This document shows positions 27,082-35,955 of a DNA stretch of 64,000 nt, in pieces. Numbering within the stretch: position 1 is the first letter of the stretch; each line of letters starts with the position of its first letter. The notes under the pieces were generated by a model. That model was given only the letters and a program-made list of their open reading frames with translations. It was not told the DNA's origin and searched no databases. Location of the stretch: positions 1-64,000 of the forward strand of contig JAJTBE010000088.1 in the NCBI GenBank assembly GCA_021287065.1, written 5' to 3'. The position numbers and the translations under genes were made by a program. The stretch comes from Bacillota bacterium (lineage in GTDB: Bacteria > Vulcanimicrobiota > JAJTBE01).

Positions 27082-28902
27082 TTAAAAGAGCTCTATGTTA
27101 TCTCCTATCTCATCTTCATACCCTGAACCGTACAAATCTTCCTCACCGGGTGTCGAATAAGGAGAGGGAGCCAGAAGTGAGTTATGGATATCCCTTTCTT
27201 TACCCATGGTATATTTTTCAGACAGGATTTGAAGATTGACAGCTTTTCTGACGGCCGATTCCGGAACGATGCCTCTGGCTTCTTTAATAACCAGATTAAT
27301 CTTTTCAATAATTTCATCAACCTGGTCAGTAACGATTTTGTCCACAGTAATACCGGAAACGGTTCGTTCTATGTCTGTTGCAAGAGCGCGGCCCTCTTCA
27401 TCGAGTTTGTTTAAAATGGCAAAGATCTTTTCATTTATTTCGCGAAGGGGACCCAAAAGTTCACCAAGACCTAAAACCAGTTGGTTTGTTCTCTCATCCT
27501 TCTCCACGACAGATTCGTTGATTCTGTCGCAAAGCTGCCTGGCAATACCCACCACATTCTGCAGTATATCAGAGATCAGTCCCGTCCTCGTATGTGATTC
27601 TATAGACAACTTCTGAAGTCCTTCCGAAAGAACGCCAAGTGGTGCTCCTTTTGATCCTGTATGCGCCGCCCTTACTCTTGCATTGAGTGCAATAAGCTCA
27701 ATTTCCGAGTTTATCTGATCGATATCTCCCACAAAACCCGATAGTTCTCCCACTTTATCCGCAACGCGCAGCATTGCGTCCGATAATTCGTGATCCAGTC
27801 TTGCATTTTCCTTGAGAAGATCTATGATGGAAGAAACATAATCTTCAATATCATTAAGGAAGGATGAGCCGGCTCTGTTGGCAGTACCTGCCATTTTTGT
27901 GGCTTCAGCCGACATCCCCGCAACATTGGATGCAACCTGTCTGAGATGTTTGATAATATTCTGAACTGCTGAGTTAAATTCGTTTCTTGAATTTCTGAGC
28001 TGTGCCTGCTGAAGTTCGCCGATATCAGCCATAAAGCTGATTATTTCCTTCACGGATTCGGGCAGTTCATCTTCGTCTTCGTCTTCCTCATCTATCACCG
28101 GTTCATCGGCAAGTTTGTCGGTGATAACATCCAGAGCTTCCTTCACATGCTCCATCTGCTGGCGCACAATATCGTGAAGCTGGAGGGATACCACAACTTC
28201 TCCGATGGATTCGGAAACCTGACCCGACTTTTCCGAAAGAATCTTTGCCGTTTCTGAGGACGACTCGTGGAGTCTCTCCAGAGCAGCAAGGCTGTTTCGG
28301 GCATTGTTGATAATAATCTGCGACTGATCCTTCTGCTTAATCTGCAGTTCGATAAGTCTCGAAAGAGTGCCCTTTACCTGCATGATGAGTCCTTCGGATT
28401 CTTCGATAATATTTTCCGATTTTGAATCCACAACTCTGGCAAGTTTTTTAATGTCAGCGGCAAGACTCTTGAAACCGGCATCGTCCTGACCAAGATATGA
28501 ACTTTCAATTCTCGTTGAAATTCCTATTATTTCAAGAATATTGACTGTTTTCCGGAAATTGCCCATCAGTACCAGAATATTGCCCAGAAGCTTAATATAG
28601 CCTCTGAGGCTTTCTCCTGAATTGCCTGATTCAACCTCAAGTTCCGACATAAAACTGGTCATGGTATCAAGGGTAGTCTGAAGCCCGCTGATAATCGACT
28701 GGATTTCATCTCCGGAAGTCAGCGCAGCTGCGGTGTTGGAACTGGATGAAATATCATCCGATCGGGAATAAAAGTCCTGGAGATCAGAACCTGCCTTTAA
28801 GAATTCTCCCTCTGTAGATCCCGCCAGTGACTGTGCTTTACTCCCAGCTTCGTTAATCTCCCTTTTCCAGCGATCAAAGTCGCTCTGCATAAAAAAGCTC
28901 AT
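27082..28902 (-). CDS. Cytosolic coiled-coil protein with two MCP-like signalling segments
   Basis: Long helical protein of 606 residues with no membrane segment. Two stretches resemble the hairpin tip of chemoreceptors in degenerate form: residues about 122-155 (IGISTRIESSYLGQ, FKSLAADIKKLARVV) and about 398-435 (IELIALNARVRAAHTG, LSEGLQKLSIES). The rest is heptad-like, with an acidic run DEEDEDEDELPE near 270. It is first in the chemotaxis operon, ahead of the STAS gene and cheY. It is probably a soluble signalling or scaffold partner of CheA, but I cannot assign a named family. AGGA lies upstream of ATG 28902. Confidence 0.75.
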   Translation of the reverse strand: MSFFMQSDFDRWKREINEAGSKAQSLAGSTEGEFLKAGSDLQDFYSRSDDISSSSNTAAALTSGDEIQSIISGLQTTLDTMTSFMSELEVESGNSGESLRGYIKLLGNILVLMGNFRKTVNILEIIGISTRIESSYLGQDDAGFKSLAADIKKLARVVDSKSENIIEESEGLIMQVKGTLSRLIELQIKQKDQSQIIINNARNSLAALERLHESSSETAKILSEKSGQVSESIGEVVVSLQLHDIVRQQMEHVKEALDVITDKLADEPVIDEEDEDEDELPESVKEIISFMADIGELQQAQLRNSRNEFNSAVQNIIKHLRQVASNVAGMSAEATKMAGTANRAGSSFLNDIEDYVSSIIDLLKENARLDHELSDAMLRVADKVGELSGFVGDIDQINSEIELIALNARVRAAHTGSKGAPLGVLSEGLQKLSIESHTRTGLISDILQNVVGIARQLCDRINESVVEKDERTNQLVLGLGELLGPLREINEKIFAILNKLDEEGRALATDIERTVSGITVDKIVTDQVDEIIEKINLVIKEARGIVPESAVRKAVNLQILSEKYTMGKERDIHNSLLAPSPYSTPGEEDLYGSGYEDEIGDNIELF

Positions 28903-28989
28903 TTTTCTATTTTCCTTTTTTTATTTTTGGGGGACCATTTAGCGCAAGACTGATTTATTTTTTTGGTTTCAGCCATATTCTCACTACAT

Positions 28990-29015
28990 TAATCGGCACA
29001 AAAAAACATTTTTTA
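28990..29015 (-). promoter_or_regulatory. Sigma-28-like promoter of the chemotaxis operon
   Basis: On the minus strand TAAA (29015-29012) and GCCGATTA (28997-28990) are 14 bp apart. The flagellar sigma-28 consensus is TAAA-N15-GCCGATAA. The predicted leader is about 80 nt. The location upstream of the first chemotaxis gene fits this class of promoter. Confidence 0.55.
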
Positions 29016-29113
29016 AAATAAAAATACATGAAATATTGGAATATTCCAGTGGTACCAATATAAAAAAAATTTTTCGGGCGGATTTGCGCAGTCCCTTGCA
29101 GCCCTTAGCCCCT

Positions 29114-29140
29114 TAAAACTTTGAACTCCTTGTGCCGATT
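29114..29140 (+). promoter_or_regulatory. Sigma-28-like promoter motif before the flagellar operon
   Basis: TAAA (29114-29117) and GCCGATTG (29134-29141) are 16 bp apart and share TTGTGCCGATT-like wording with the divergent motif on the other strand. Transcription would begin within or just before the ribosome site GGAGGTGAT (29149-29157). That is unusually close, so the call is tentative. Confidence 0.4.
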
Positions 29141-29160
29141 GTGTATGTGGAGGTGATCAT

Positions 29161-30711
29161 ATGACAGACGTCGTTAACCTGATAATTGATAAAATAGCAC
29201 CGGCCCCTCCCAAAAGGAGCACCCGGGTAACTTCAGATAAATCTGATAAATCTGATGTGTCATTCTCAGATGTAAAGAAGAGTGTTGAGAAAAAGAACGA
29301 AAAGCCCCGGGAAAACGAAGAAAAAGTCAGTGAAAATTCCAGTGATCAACCGGTGGAAAAGGAAAAACCCACTGAATCGGATAAGGTCGGCTCAAAACAC
29401 GAATCAAAAAAACCGGAGACAGAGAAAAGCAACAAAGATGCAGAGACAGAGTCTGCACTGAACAATGCTTCAACTCAGGTAAATATTCCACTGCCCGGAG
29501 TTAATATCAAAGTTGACCTCAATCTGACAAAAGAACAGAGTGATGTGGTTTCCAAAGTCGGTGAAGTATTAAATACAGCCGGTCAGATATTATCAGGAAA
29601 AGCACTCCTTACTGTCAACAAGCCTGGTGAAGGCACAGAGAAAACAGACGACGCAGCAAACCTTCAGGAAGGGCAGAGGACGGCAAATCATGACCCGGTT
29701 ATGAATATGTTTGGCAATGTTCAGACAAAGCAGGAAGACACCACACAGACAACCGAGATTCAGAATGTTGCTGCCACTGCAAACACTGACGCCTCTAAAA
29801 CTCTGGATGCCAAAGATGTGTTAAACCTCGACATAGTAAAGTCAGGCAAGCTCGGAGACCTGGTTATGGCATCCAAAGCCACCACATCATCTCCGGCAGC
29901 AGATAAAATAAATGCTCTTCTCGAAAGCGGCAAGCTCTTCTCAGAGAGCCTCAATATAAAAGGAATAAAAACAGAATTAACAACCCCGGAAACAACAGGT
30001 ATTCCATCAGCGGCGGGGGTATCTACAGCGGCAACATCAATAGCAAATCTGGTATCCGGTCCTGTATCTGCAATCGTAAATGCAGCAGAAAAAACAGGAA
30101 TGCTCACAGATCTGGACAGATTCAAGGTCTCGTTCGACAGTGAAATGGAATCCTTCGTCCGTGATCTTTCCCGCAAATACGACAATCTTTCCAAAACCGG
30201 CGAAGAAGCACTTGGCGGAGCACAGACTCTTCTGTCGCAGACCACAAACCAGATAACGGGCCAGATTTCAGTCCCGGTGGAAAATATCGAAGTCCCGCAG
30301 ACTAAATTCAGTGAAGTTCTCGTATCAAAGATCAGGGAACAGTACACTGACAAATCTGAGGGCCAGTCAAGTATGAAAATCACCATTACTCCCCCCAACC
30401 TTGGTGAGATTAATGTAGATCTTTCAATGAAAGACGGCATACTCAACGCAGATTTCCGCTGCTCGGGAGATACGGCGAGAGTCCTCAACGACTCATTGAC
30501 TTCCCTCCAGAAGAGTCTCGCCGATTGCGGAATTCAGCTTGGCAACAGCTCCGTCAGCAGCGGCTGGCAGCAATCCTCAAACAATGACGGACAGTCATCA
30601 CAGCATTACAAGCACCAGCAAAGCAATGCCGGTTCTGACGATTCCGTTATAACTGCAGTGAATACAACATCCGTTGTTACCGACTCCAGAGAGCTGAACA
30701 TGCTCGTTTAA
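29161..30711 (+). CDS. fliK: Flagellar hook-length control protein (FliK family)
   Basis: Exported molecular ruler that stops hook growth. The first 140 residues are a Lys/Glu/Ser-rich disordered stretch and the middle is Thr/Ala-rich. The C-terminal Flg_hook domain lies at about 395-480: MKITITPPNLGEINVDLSMK, LNADFRCSGDTARVLNDSL, LQKSLADCGIQL. A Gln/Ser-rich tail ends the 516 residues. It is first in fliK-flgD-flgE-flbD-motA-motB with an excellent site GGAGGTGAT before ATG 29161. The N-terminus is not conserved in the family, so the identity rests on the C-terminal domain and context. Confidence 0.88.
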   Translation: MTDVVNLIIDKIAPAPPKRSTRVTSDKSDKSDVSFSDVKKSVEKKNEKPRENEEKVSENSSDQPVEKEKPTESDKVGSKHESKKPETEKSNKDAETESALNNASTQVNIPLPGVNIKVDLNLTKEQSDVVSKVGEVLNTAGQILSGKALLTVNKPGEGTEKTDDAANLQEGQRTANHDPVMNMFGNVQTKQEDTTQTTEIQNVAATANTDASKTLDAKDVLNLDIVKSGKLGDLVMASKATTSSPAADKINALLESGKLFSESLNIKGIKTELTTPETTGIPSAAGVSTAATSIANLVSGPVSAIVNAAEKTGMLTDLDRFKVSFDSEMESFVRDLSRKYDNLSKTGEEALGGAQTLLSQTTNQITGQISVPVENIEVPQTKFSEVLVSKIREQYTDKSEGQSSMKITITPPNLGEINVDLSMKDGILNADFRCSGDTARVLNDSLTSLQKSLADCGIQLGNSSVSSGWQQSSNNDGQSSQHYKHQQSNAGSDDSVITAVNTTSVVTDSRELNMLV

Positions 30712-30731
30712 TCAGAAGAAGGTGAATAATA

Positions 30732-31160
30732 ATGAATTATGTCAATGTATTATCAGGCGCCAACGCCGTGATGAAAGGTATGGGAGCCACAAGCAAGGGT
30801 TCGACGACTTCGTCAACCTCATCCACAGGCAGCAACGACTTCATTAAGCTCCTTCTCTCTCAGATCACCAACCAGAACCCTCTGGAGCCTATGGACAACT
30901 CGACAATGGTAACACAGCTCGCTCAGTTCCAGATGGTGGAAAAAATGGGAGATCTCGATGACAAAGTCGGTTCCCTCCTGTCATACCAGAATATGATGAA
31001 CTCCATCAACCTGATGGGCAAAAAGGTTACCATACTCAATACAACAGGCGGAAGCACCATCAAAGGAACAGTCGAAGGCATTAAAATGACCAACGGAACA
31101 CCCACTGTGGTTGTAAACGGCACATCATACGATATGGCTCTTATCCAGAAAGTCGAATAA
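30732..31160 (+). CDS. flgD: Flagellar hook assembly (capping) protein FlgD
   Basis: Cap needed for adding hook subunits. The 142 residues hold the N-terminal FlgD signature FIKLLLSQITNQNPLEPMDN and MVTQLAQFQMVEKM, then a short C-terminal part with KVTILNTTGG and VEGIKMTNGTPTVVVNG. It is a minimal FlgD lacking the larger beta domain of enteric forms. The gap to fliK is 20 nt, and GAAGGTG precedes the ATG. Confidence 0.94.
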   Translation: MNYVNVLSGANAVMKGMGATSKGSTTSSTSSTGSNDFIKLLLSQITNQNPLEPMDNSTMVTQLAQFQMVEKMGDLDDKVGSLLSYQNMMNSINLMGKKVTILNTTGGSTIKGTVEGIKMTNGTPTVVVNGTSYDMALIQKVE

Positions 31161-31196
31161 TTATAAAGTTTACATAATTGCTGAGGAGGAATACCA

Positions 31197-32459
31197 ATGA
31201 GCATAGCAATGTTTAACGCAATATCAGGTCTGACCAATTACCAGAAAGCACTGGATGTGGTCAGTAACAATATCGCCAATATGTCAACACCCGGATTTAA
31301 GAGAAGCTTCATAAGCTTCAAGGAAATGGTTTACCATACACTTCAGGGCGCATCACAGCCCAGCGCCAACCTTGGCGGAACAAACCCCGTCCAGCTCGGT
31401 CTCGGAGCTACCATCGGCAGCATCGGAACCCAGTATACACAGGGAACCCTTGAAACAACAGGAAGAGCCACGGATTTGGCAATCACCGGCGACGGATTCT
31501 TTATGCTCGGTGCAGGCAACGACCGTTTTTATACCAGAAACGGCTCATTCTCCATCGATGTAAACGGAAACCTCGTTTCTTCAAACGGCTACTATGTTCA
31601 GGGATGGGCAGCCTCAAACGGTGAAGTCAACAGCACCGGCGAACCCGCAAATCTGAAAATCCCAATCGGTTCCGATTCAATTGCAAAACCCACCACTAAA
31701 GTCAGTTTCTCAGGAAACCTCGACGCCAGCCAGGATGTTTACAACGCAGGTCCTCCTGCAACCGGCGGTATTTACACTGCTGAATCCGAAGTATATGATT
31801 CTCTCGGAAGAGCACACACAATGTCAATCACCTACCAGAAAGTGGCAGGACCCAGCTCCACGGAATCACAGTGGGACTGGACGGCAACAATTGATGGAAC
31901 CGCAGCAGGAACAGGCTCACTCGTATATGATGATCAGGGCAATTTCGATGCGGCACAGTCAACAGCCAACCCGACACTGACATTCTCCCCCGGCGACGGT
32001 GCAGAAGATATGTCCGTAGCTCTCGACTTCTCAACTTCAACCCAGAAAGCCACCAAAGGCGAATACTCCCTCATAGCCAGCGGGCAGGACGGATTTAAGG
32101 CAGGATCCCTTGAATCATTCACCGTTGATCAGACCGGAAAAATCATCGGCTCATACAGCAACGGTATGACCCAGACCATCGGACAGGTTGCACTGGCATC
32201 CTTTGTAAACCCCGAAGGTCTTGAAAAAGGAGACAGCGGCATACTCAGAGCAACAGCCAACTCCGGAGCACCACAGATTGGAACCGCCGGCACAGGAGCA
32301 AGAGGAACCATGAACAGCGGAACTCTTGAAATGTCAAATGTGGATCTTTCAACAGAATTCACAAGAATGATTATCGCCCAGAGAGCTTTCCAGGCTAACT
32401 CCAAAGTCATCAGCGTTATGGATGAAGTTATGCAGGAAATGGCAAATCTTAAAAGATAG
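31197..32459 (+). CDS. flgE: Flagellar hook protein FlgE
   Basis: Major subunit of the hook. The 420 residues start with the rod/hook signature MFNAISGLTNYQKALDVVSN, followed by NIANMSTPGFKRS. The middle has ITGDGFFMLG and YTRNGSFSID. The C-terminal helix matches flagellar basal-body proteins (EMSNVDLSTEFTRMIIAQRA, FQANSKVISVMDEVMQEM). GAGGAGG precedes ATG 31197. It follows flgD by 36 nt. Confidence 0.96.
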   Translation: MSIAMFNAISGLTNYQKALDVVSNNIANMSTPGFKRSFISFKEMVYHTLQGASQPSANLGGTNPVQLGLGATIGSIGTQYTQGTLETTGRATDLAITGDGFFMLGAGNDRFYTRNGSFSIDVNGNLVSSNGYYVQGWAASNGEVNSTGEPANLKIPIGSDSIAKPTTKVSFSGNLDASQDVYNAGPPATGGIYTAESEVYDSLGRAHTMSITYQKVAGPSSTESQWDWTATIDGTAAGTGSLVYDDQGNFDAAQSTANPTLTFSPGDGAEDMSVALDFSTSTQKATKGEYSLIASGQDGFKAGSLESFTVDQTGKIIGSYSNGMTQTIGQVALASFVNPEGLEKGDSGILRATANSGAPQIGTAGTGARGTMNSGTLEMSNVDLSTEFTRMIIAQRAFQANSKVISVMDEVMQEMANLKR

Positions 32460-32482
32460 TTAGCTAAGGAGATGACAATATA

Positions 32483-32680
32483 ATGATCAAGGTCAAAAGG
32501 ATCAACAACACCGAAGTGGTTCTCAACAGCGACCAGATTGAATACATGGAAGAGACGCCGGACCTTGTTATTACATTGGTCTCCGGTAGGAAACTCGTAG
32601 TCAGCCAGACACTGGAAGAAGTAATCAGGATGATTCTCAGTTATAAACGGGCAATCCTCAATCCATCCACAAACGGCTGA
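32483..32680 (+). CDS. flbD: FlbD-family small flagellar protein
   Basis: Small protein of 65 residues, IKVKRINNTEVVLNSDQIEY followed by MEETPDLVITLVSGRKLVV. FlbD/SwrD proteins sit between flgE and motA in many bacteria and are reported to support motor power. AAGGAG precedes ATG 32483. The spacing to flgE is 23 nt. Confidence 0.9.
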   Translation: MIKVKRINNTEVVLNSDQIEYMEETPDLVITLVSGRKLVVSQTLEEVIRMILSYKRAILNPSTNG

Positions 32681-32816
32681 TAAAATCTCAATATTTGCAG
32701 GTAATAAGTATCCGGTCGCAGTATATTAAAGATTATTGGTTCATATCCGGGGTTGCATGGAGACCCCGGATATGAACCCGGCAATAAAAATCCAGGCGGA
32801 CAAACGGGAAATATAT

Positions 32817-33668
32817 ATGGACTTAGCGACTATCATAGGTCTTATATTCGCAGTAGCCTGCATCATTCTGGCGCTGGCTCTTGTACATGCTAATTTTGCA
32901 AGTTACTGGAGCTTAGACGCTCTTCTTATTGTTTTCGGAGGAACTACAGGAGCCGCCCTTGCCGGCGTTACTATGAAACACGGCATCGGAGCCATCAGAA
33001 GCATCATCGACTGTATTAAACCGCCAAAAATCGAATGGGAAAGCACCATAAAAAGGTTTACCGACCTTGCCACCATTGCAAGAAGAGACGGCGTTATTTT
33101 CCTCCAGAACAGAATTCAGGACCAGGGGAATGATCTCATAAAGTCAGGACTGCAGCTCATAGTTGACGGAGCCGATTCCGATATACTTTTTATGGTGATC
33201 GGAACGAAAATTCAACTAAAGAAACAGGAAGAGAAAGTTTCCACCGACCTGTTCACTGAAATGGGTGCATACGCCCCCGGATTCGGACTTCTCGGAACAG
33301 TTTGCGGTCTGGTTATGGTCCTTGGAAATCTGAGCGAACCGGAAAAACTTGGCGCAGGTATTGCCCAGGCATTCTTAACCACTCTCTACGGCATATCACT
33401 GTCAAACCTTGTTTTTATGCCTCTGTCTGTCAAAATCAGACATAACAACGCAGAAAAAAGCAAATTCTACGAAATGATCCTCACAGGACTTCAATCCATA
33501 CTCGAAGGCGACAACCCTCTGCTCATGGAGGAAAAACTAAAAGCATTCCTCCCTCCTGCTGAAGAAAAGAAAACCTTATCGACCGGTAAAGATAAAAAAT
33601 TCAAAAAGGTAACTAAGGACGGAAAGGCAAAGTATGAAAAGGAGATATCGACAGAGGCGGCTCGATGA
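32817..33668 (+). CDS. motA: Flagellar motor stator protein MotA
   Basis: Inner-membrane stator subunit that forms the ion channel with MotB. Four membrane segments are visible: MDLATIIGLIFAVACIILAL at the start, DALLIVFGGTTGAALAGVTM, and two around MGAYAPGFGLLGTVCGLVMV and GISLSNLVFMPLSVK. Pro residues in the last pair match the family. I place the start at ATG 32817 (CGGGAA upstream, 283 residues), because the protein then begins with the standard first helix. The frame is open to 32736. Its tail overlaps motB by 35 nt. Confidence 0.93.
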   Translation: MDLATIIGLIFAVACIILALALVHANFASYWSLDALLIVFGGTTGAALAGVTMKHGIGAIRSIIDCIKPPKIEWESTIKRFTDLATIARRDGVIFLQNRIQDQGNDLIKSGLQLIVDGADSDILFMVIGTKIQLKKQEEKVSTDLFTEMGAYAPGFGLLGTVCGLVMVLGNLSEPEKLGAGIAQAFLTTLYGISLSNLVFMPLSVKIRHNNAEKSKFYEMILTGLQSILEGDNPLLMEEKLKAFLPPAEEKKTLSTGKDKKFKKVTKDGKAKYEKEISTEAAR

Positions 33669-34503
33669 CGCCGTTTACGAATCGAAGCAACATGGCAACT
33701 GGATATATTCCTATGCCGACATGATATCGCTGCTTACTGCTTTGTTTATTGTACTGTACGGAATGTCCAAAGTTAACGAAGGCAAATTCAGACAGCTTGC
33801 AGGATCACTTTCAAAATCATTTTCCGCCACTGCCGCCCGGGCTTCCGATAAAGAGATTGAAATGGCGGCTCAGCTTTATAACAAGCAGCTTAACGAAAAC
33901 GACAGGGAAAAAAGCTACCACGCCCTTCTTAAAGCTATAGACGATTCGATGAAGGATAAAAAAAGAGCGGAACTTGAAGCCCTCAAGAATCATTTTCAAT
34001 ATAATCTCGATAAAGGCGGTCTCAGCAAAAATGTGCAGCTAAGGGTCGAAGACCGGGGAGTTGTTATCGGACTGATGACCGACGGGATGTCTTTTGAGAT
34101 TGGAAAAGCCGATGTTACCGATTCATGCCGCAAAGTTCTGGATAATATCGCCCCAACTCTCAGGGCAACTAAGCAGCCAATCAGAATCGAAGGCAACACC
34201 TGCAATATTCCCATCCACTCAACCCAGTATGCATCAAACTGGGAGCTTTCCGCAGCAAGAGCAACAAGCGTCGGAAAATTTCTCATACTCAACGAAAATA
34301 TTGACCCTGAAAGAATTTCCATCATAGGATACGGAGAGTTCAGACCTCTTGTTCCCAACACCACAGATCAGAACAGGGCAAAAAACAGGCGCGTTGATAT
34401 TGTTATAATGAATCTGGAAGGCAAGGATACGAAGTTTTCCATCGACGGAAGCGGCAGCAGCACCCCGCCGGTTCCTCCTCCCCCTGAAGACGGCCACAAA
34501 TAA
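33634..34503 (+). CDS. motB: Flagellar motor stator protein MotB
   Basis: Stator subunit anchoring to peptidoglycan. A basic N-terminus (MKRRYRQRR) precedes the single membrane helix with the ion-binding Asp29 in WIYSYADMISLLTALFIVLY. The C-terminal OmpA-like domain has GNTCNIP, NWELSAARA, ISIIGYGEFRP and NRAKNRRVDIVI. A Pro-rich tail ends the 289 residues. The start lies inside motA with GGAAAGG upstream. The stop codon abuts the stop of the next, convergent gene with no gap. Confidence 0.94.
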   Translation: MKRRYRQRRLDDAVYESKQHGNWIYSYADMISLLTALFIVLYGMSKVNEGKFRQLAGSLSKSFSATAARASDKEIEMAAQLYNKQLNENDREKSYHALLKAIDDSMKDKKRAELEALKNHFQYNLDKGGLSKNVQLRVEDRGVVIGLMTDGMSFEIGKADVTDSCRKVLDNIAPTLRATKQPIRIEGNTCNIPIHSTQYASNWELSAARATSVGKFLILNENIDPERISIIGYGEFRPLVPNTTDQNRAKNRRVDIVIMNLEGKDTKFSIDGSGSSTPPVPPPPEDGHK

Positions 34504-35931
34504 TCAGGCTTCCTTACGTCTTGCTTCAGGAATAATCACAGGACACAAACCCGCAAGAAGCAGCAGGAAAGGCAGATAAATTATTCCCCAGTAAGCTCTT
34601 TCCGTTTCGGGACCAACAAATATAAAAAGAATCATCGGCAAAAATGCAGCACCCGCCAGCATCCTTATGTTATGGTCGTTTTTCATTTTCACTATCACCA
34701 CTGCAGCAAGGCAGACTATCATAGGAATCGAAATCTCAGGCTGCGAAACAAGAGCTGAACCAAAACCCATAGTCGCCAGAAAATGTGAGAAATTGCCCCT
34801 CATCCATTCGCCGGGAGGGGAAATCTCCGCTCCACTCAAGCTCATCACTTTAAAATAGTGTGCAAGGAAAGCTGCAGCAAAAACAACAAAAGGCAAAAGG
34901 CATGCAAGTATCTGTTTCCTGTCTTTTTTAAGAAGCACAAAGAGCATTAAACCAGCCCACGGAATAATAAAGAAACTTCTTGTTACAAGAGCAAGGGTGA
35001 TTCCGGCGGCTGTTACAGGTATATTCCTTTTAAAAATCCCCCATATTCCCGCAAAAAGGAAAAATACACCCCAGTATTCCGAAAAAGTGTACCAGAACCC
35101 GGCAGCTCCATAAACAAAAAGGGGACAGACAAGAAGGGGCGCAATCAGATTCAGGGGATGTTCAAGATACACTGATGCAATGCTGAACATTAGCCATAGC
35201 ATTAAAATACAGATTATCAGATAGAAATAGAATATATAAAAACCGTCTTTCGGGAGAAGCCACTTCCAGATGTAAAACACTGTGGGCATACGCCAGTTCC
35301 ATAGATTGCCCGGACCCATACCCGGTGAATCTGCTTTTTCCGCAAAAGCAAGGGAATAAGCTGAATAAAAATCAGCACCATGTTTCATCAGATAAAAAGT
35401 CTTGAGATTGAGGGAATTGTAGTTATTATACTTCCCCGGAACCGGCTCTTCCCACGCCATCTGTATGGACGAAGGATTGAGATCCAGCGAAACCCAGATA
35501 AAATTAATACAGATAACAACAAAGAATATCCATGTAATCACAGAAAGGGCTTTTTTCTTTTCTGCAGTGATTGAAGCAATCCCCCACCCCAGTAGTCCTC
35601 CGAGAACTCCGAGCAGAAGGGGGTGGGTATAGGACAGAAGATAAGCTTGCCTTGCTGAAACTATGTTGTTGATAATGCTGTCAGGTGTAAAACCGGGCAC
35701 TCTGAAGGGCGGAGCTGCAAAAATGAGGCATCCCAGACATGAAATTATCAGTGAAGCTGCAGATGCAATTTTTTTGTCGCCAATAATAAAAGTAATCAGA
35801 AACGAAACAATAAAGGGAACTGCAATATAAGCAGGCACAGCAACAAGATAACTTCCTGCGGAAAAAATTACAAAAGCAACAAAAACTGATAATATCAGGC
35901 GAAGAATCAGTTTGCCCAAATCATTTTTCAA
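34504..35931 (-). CDS. Polytopic membrane protein, possible GT-C-type glycosyltransferase
   Basis: Hydrophobic protein of about 475 residues with some 12 membrane segments and one long loop around 155-225 (WVSLDLNPSSIQMAWEEPV, NWRMPTVFYIWKWLLPK). The layout resembles GT-C enzymes that use polyprenyl-phosphate sugars, but I see no diagnostic acidic motif in the first loop. The start is uncertain: TTG 35931 has only a weak GGAAAG far upstream. It is the last gene of the run from accD. Function unknown. Confidence 0.6.
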   Translation of the reverse strand: MKNDLGKLILRLILSVFVAFVIFSAGSYLVAVPAYIAVPFIVSFLITFIIGDKKIASAASLIISCLGCLIFAAPPFRVPGFTPDSIINNIVSARQAYLLSYTHPLLLGVLGGLLGWGIASITAEKKKALSVITWIFFVVICINFIWVSLDLNPSSIQMAWEEPVPGKYNNYNSLNLKTFYLMKHGADFYSAYSLAFAEKADSPGMGPGNLWNWRMPTVFYIWKWLLPKDGFYIFYFYLIICILMLWLMFSIASVYLEHPLNLIAPLLVCPLFVYGAAGFWYTFSEYWGVFFLFAGIWGIFKRNIPVTAAGITLALVTRSFFIIPWAGLMLFVLLKKDRKQILACLLPFVVFAAAFLAHYFKVMSLSGAEISPPGEWMRGNFSHFLATMGFGSALVSQPEISIPMIVCLAAVVIVKMKNDHNIRMLAGAAFLPMILFIFVGPETERAYWGIIYLPFLLLLAGLCPVIIPEARRKEA

Positions 35932-35955
35932 GTTAAGACTTTACTTTCCAACCGG

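Noticed and set aside
32681-32816. Sigma-54 promoter before motA (TTGG...TTGC)
   Set aside because: The GG and GC elements are 15 bp apart rather than the required 10.
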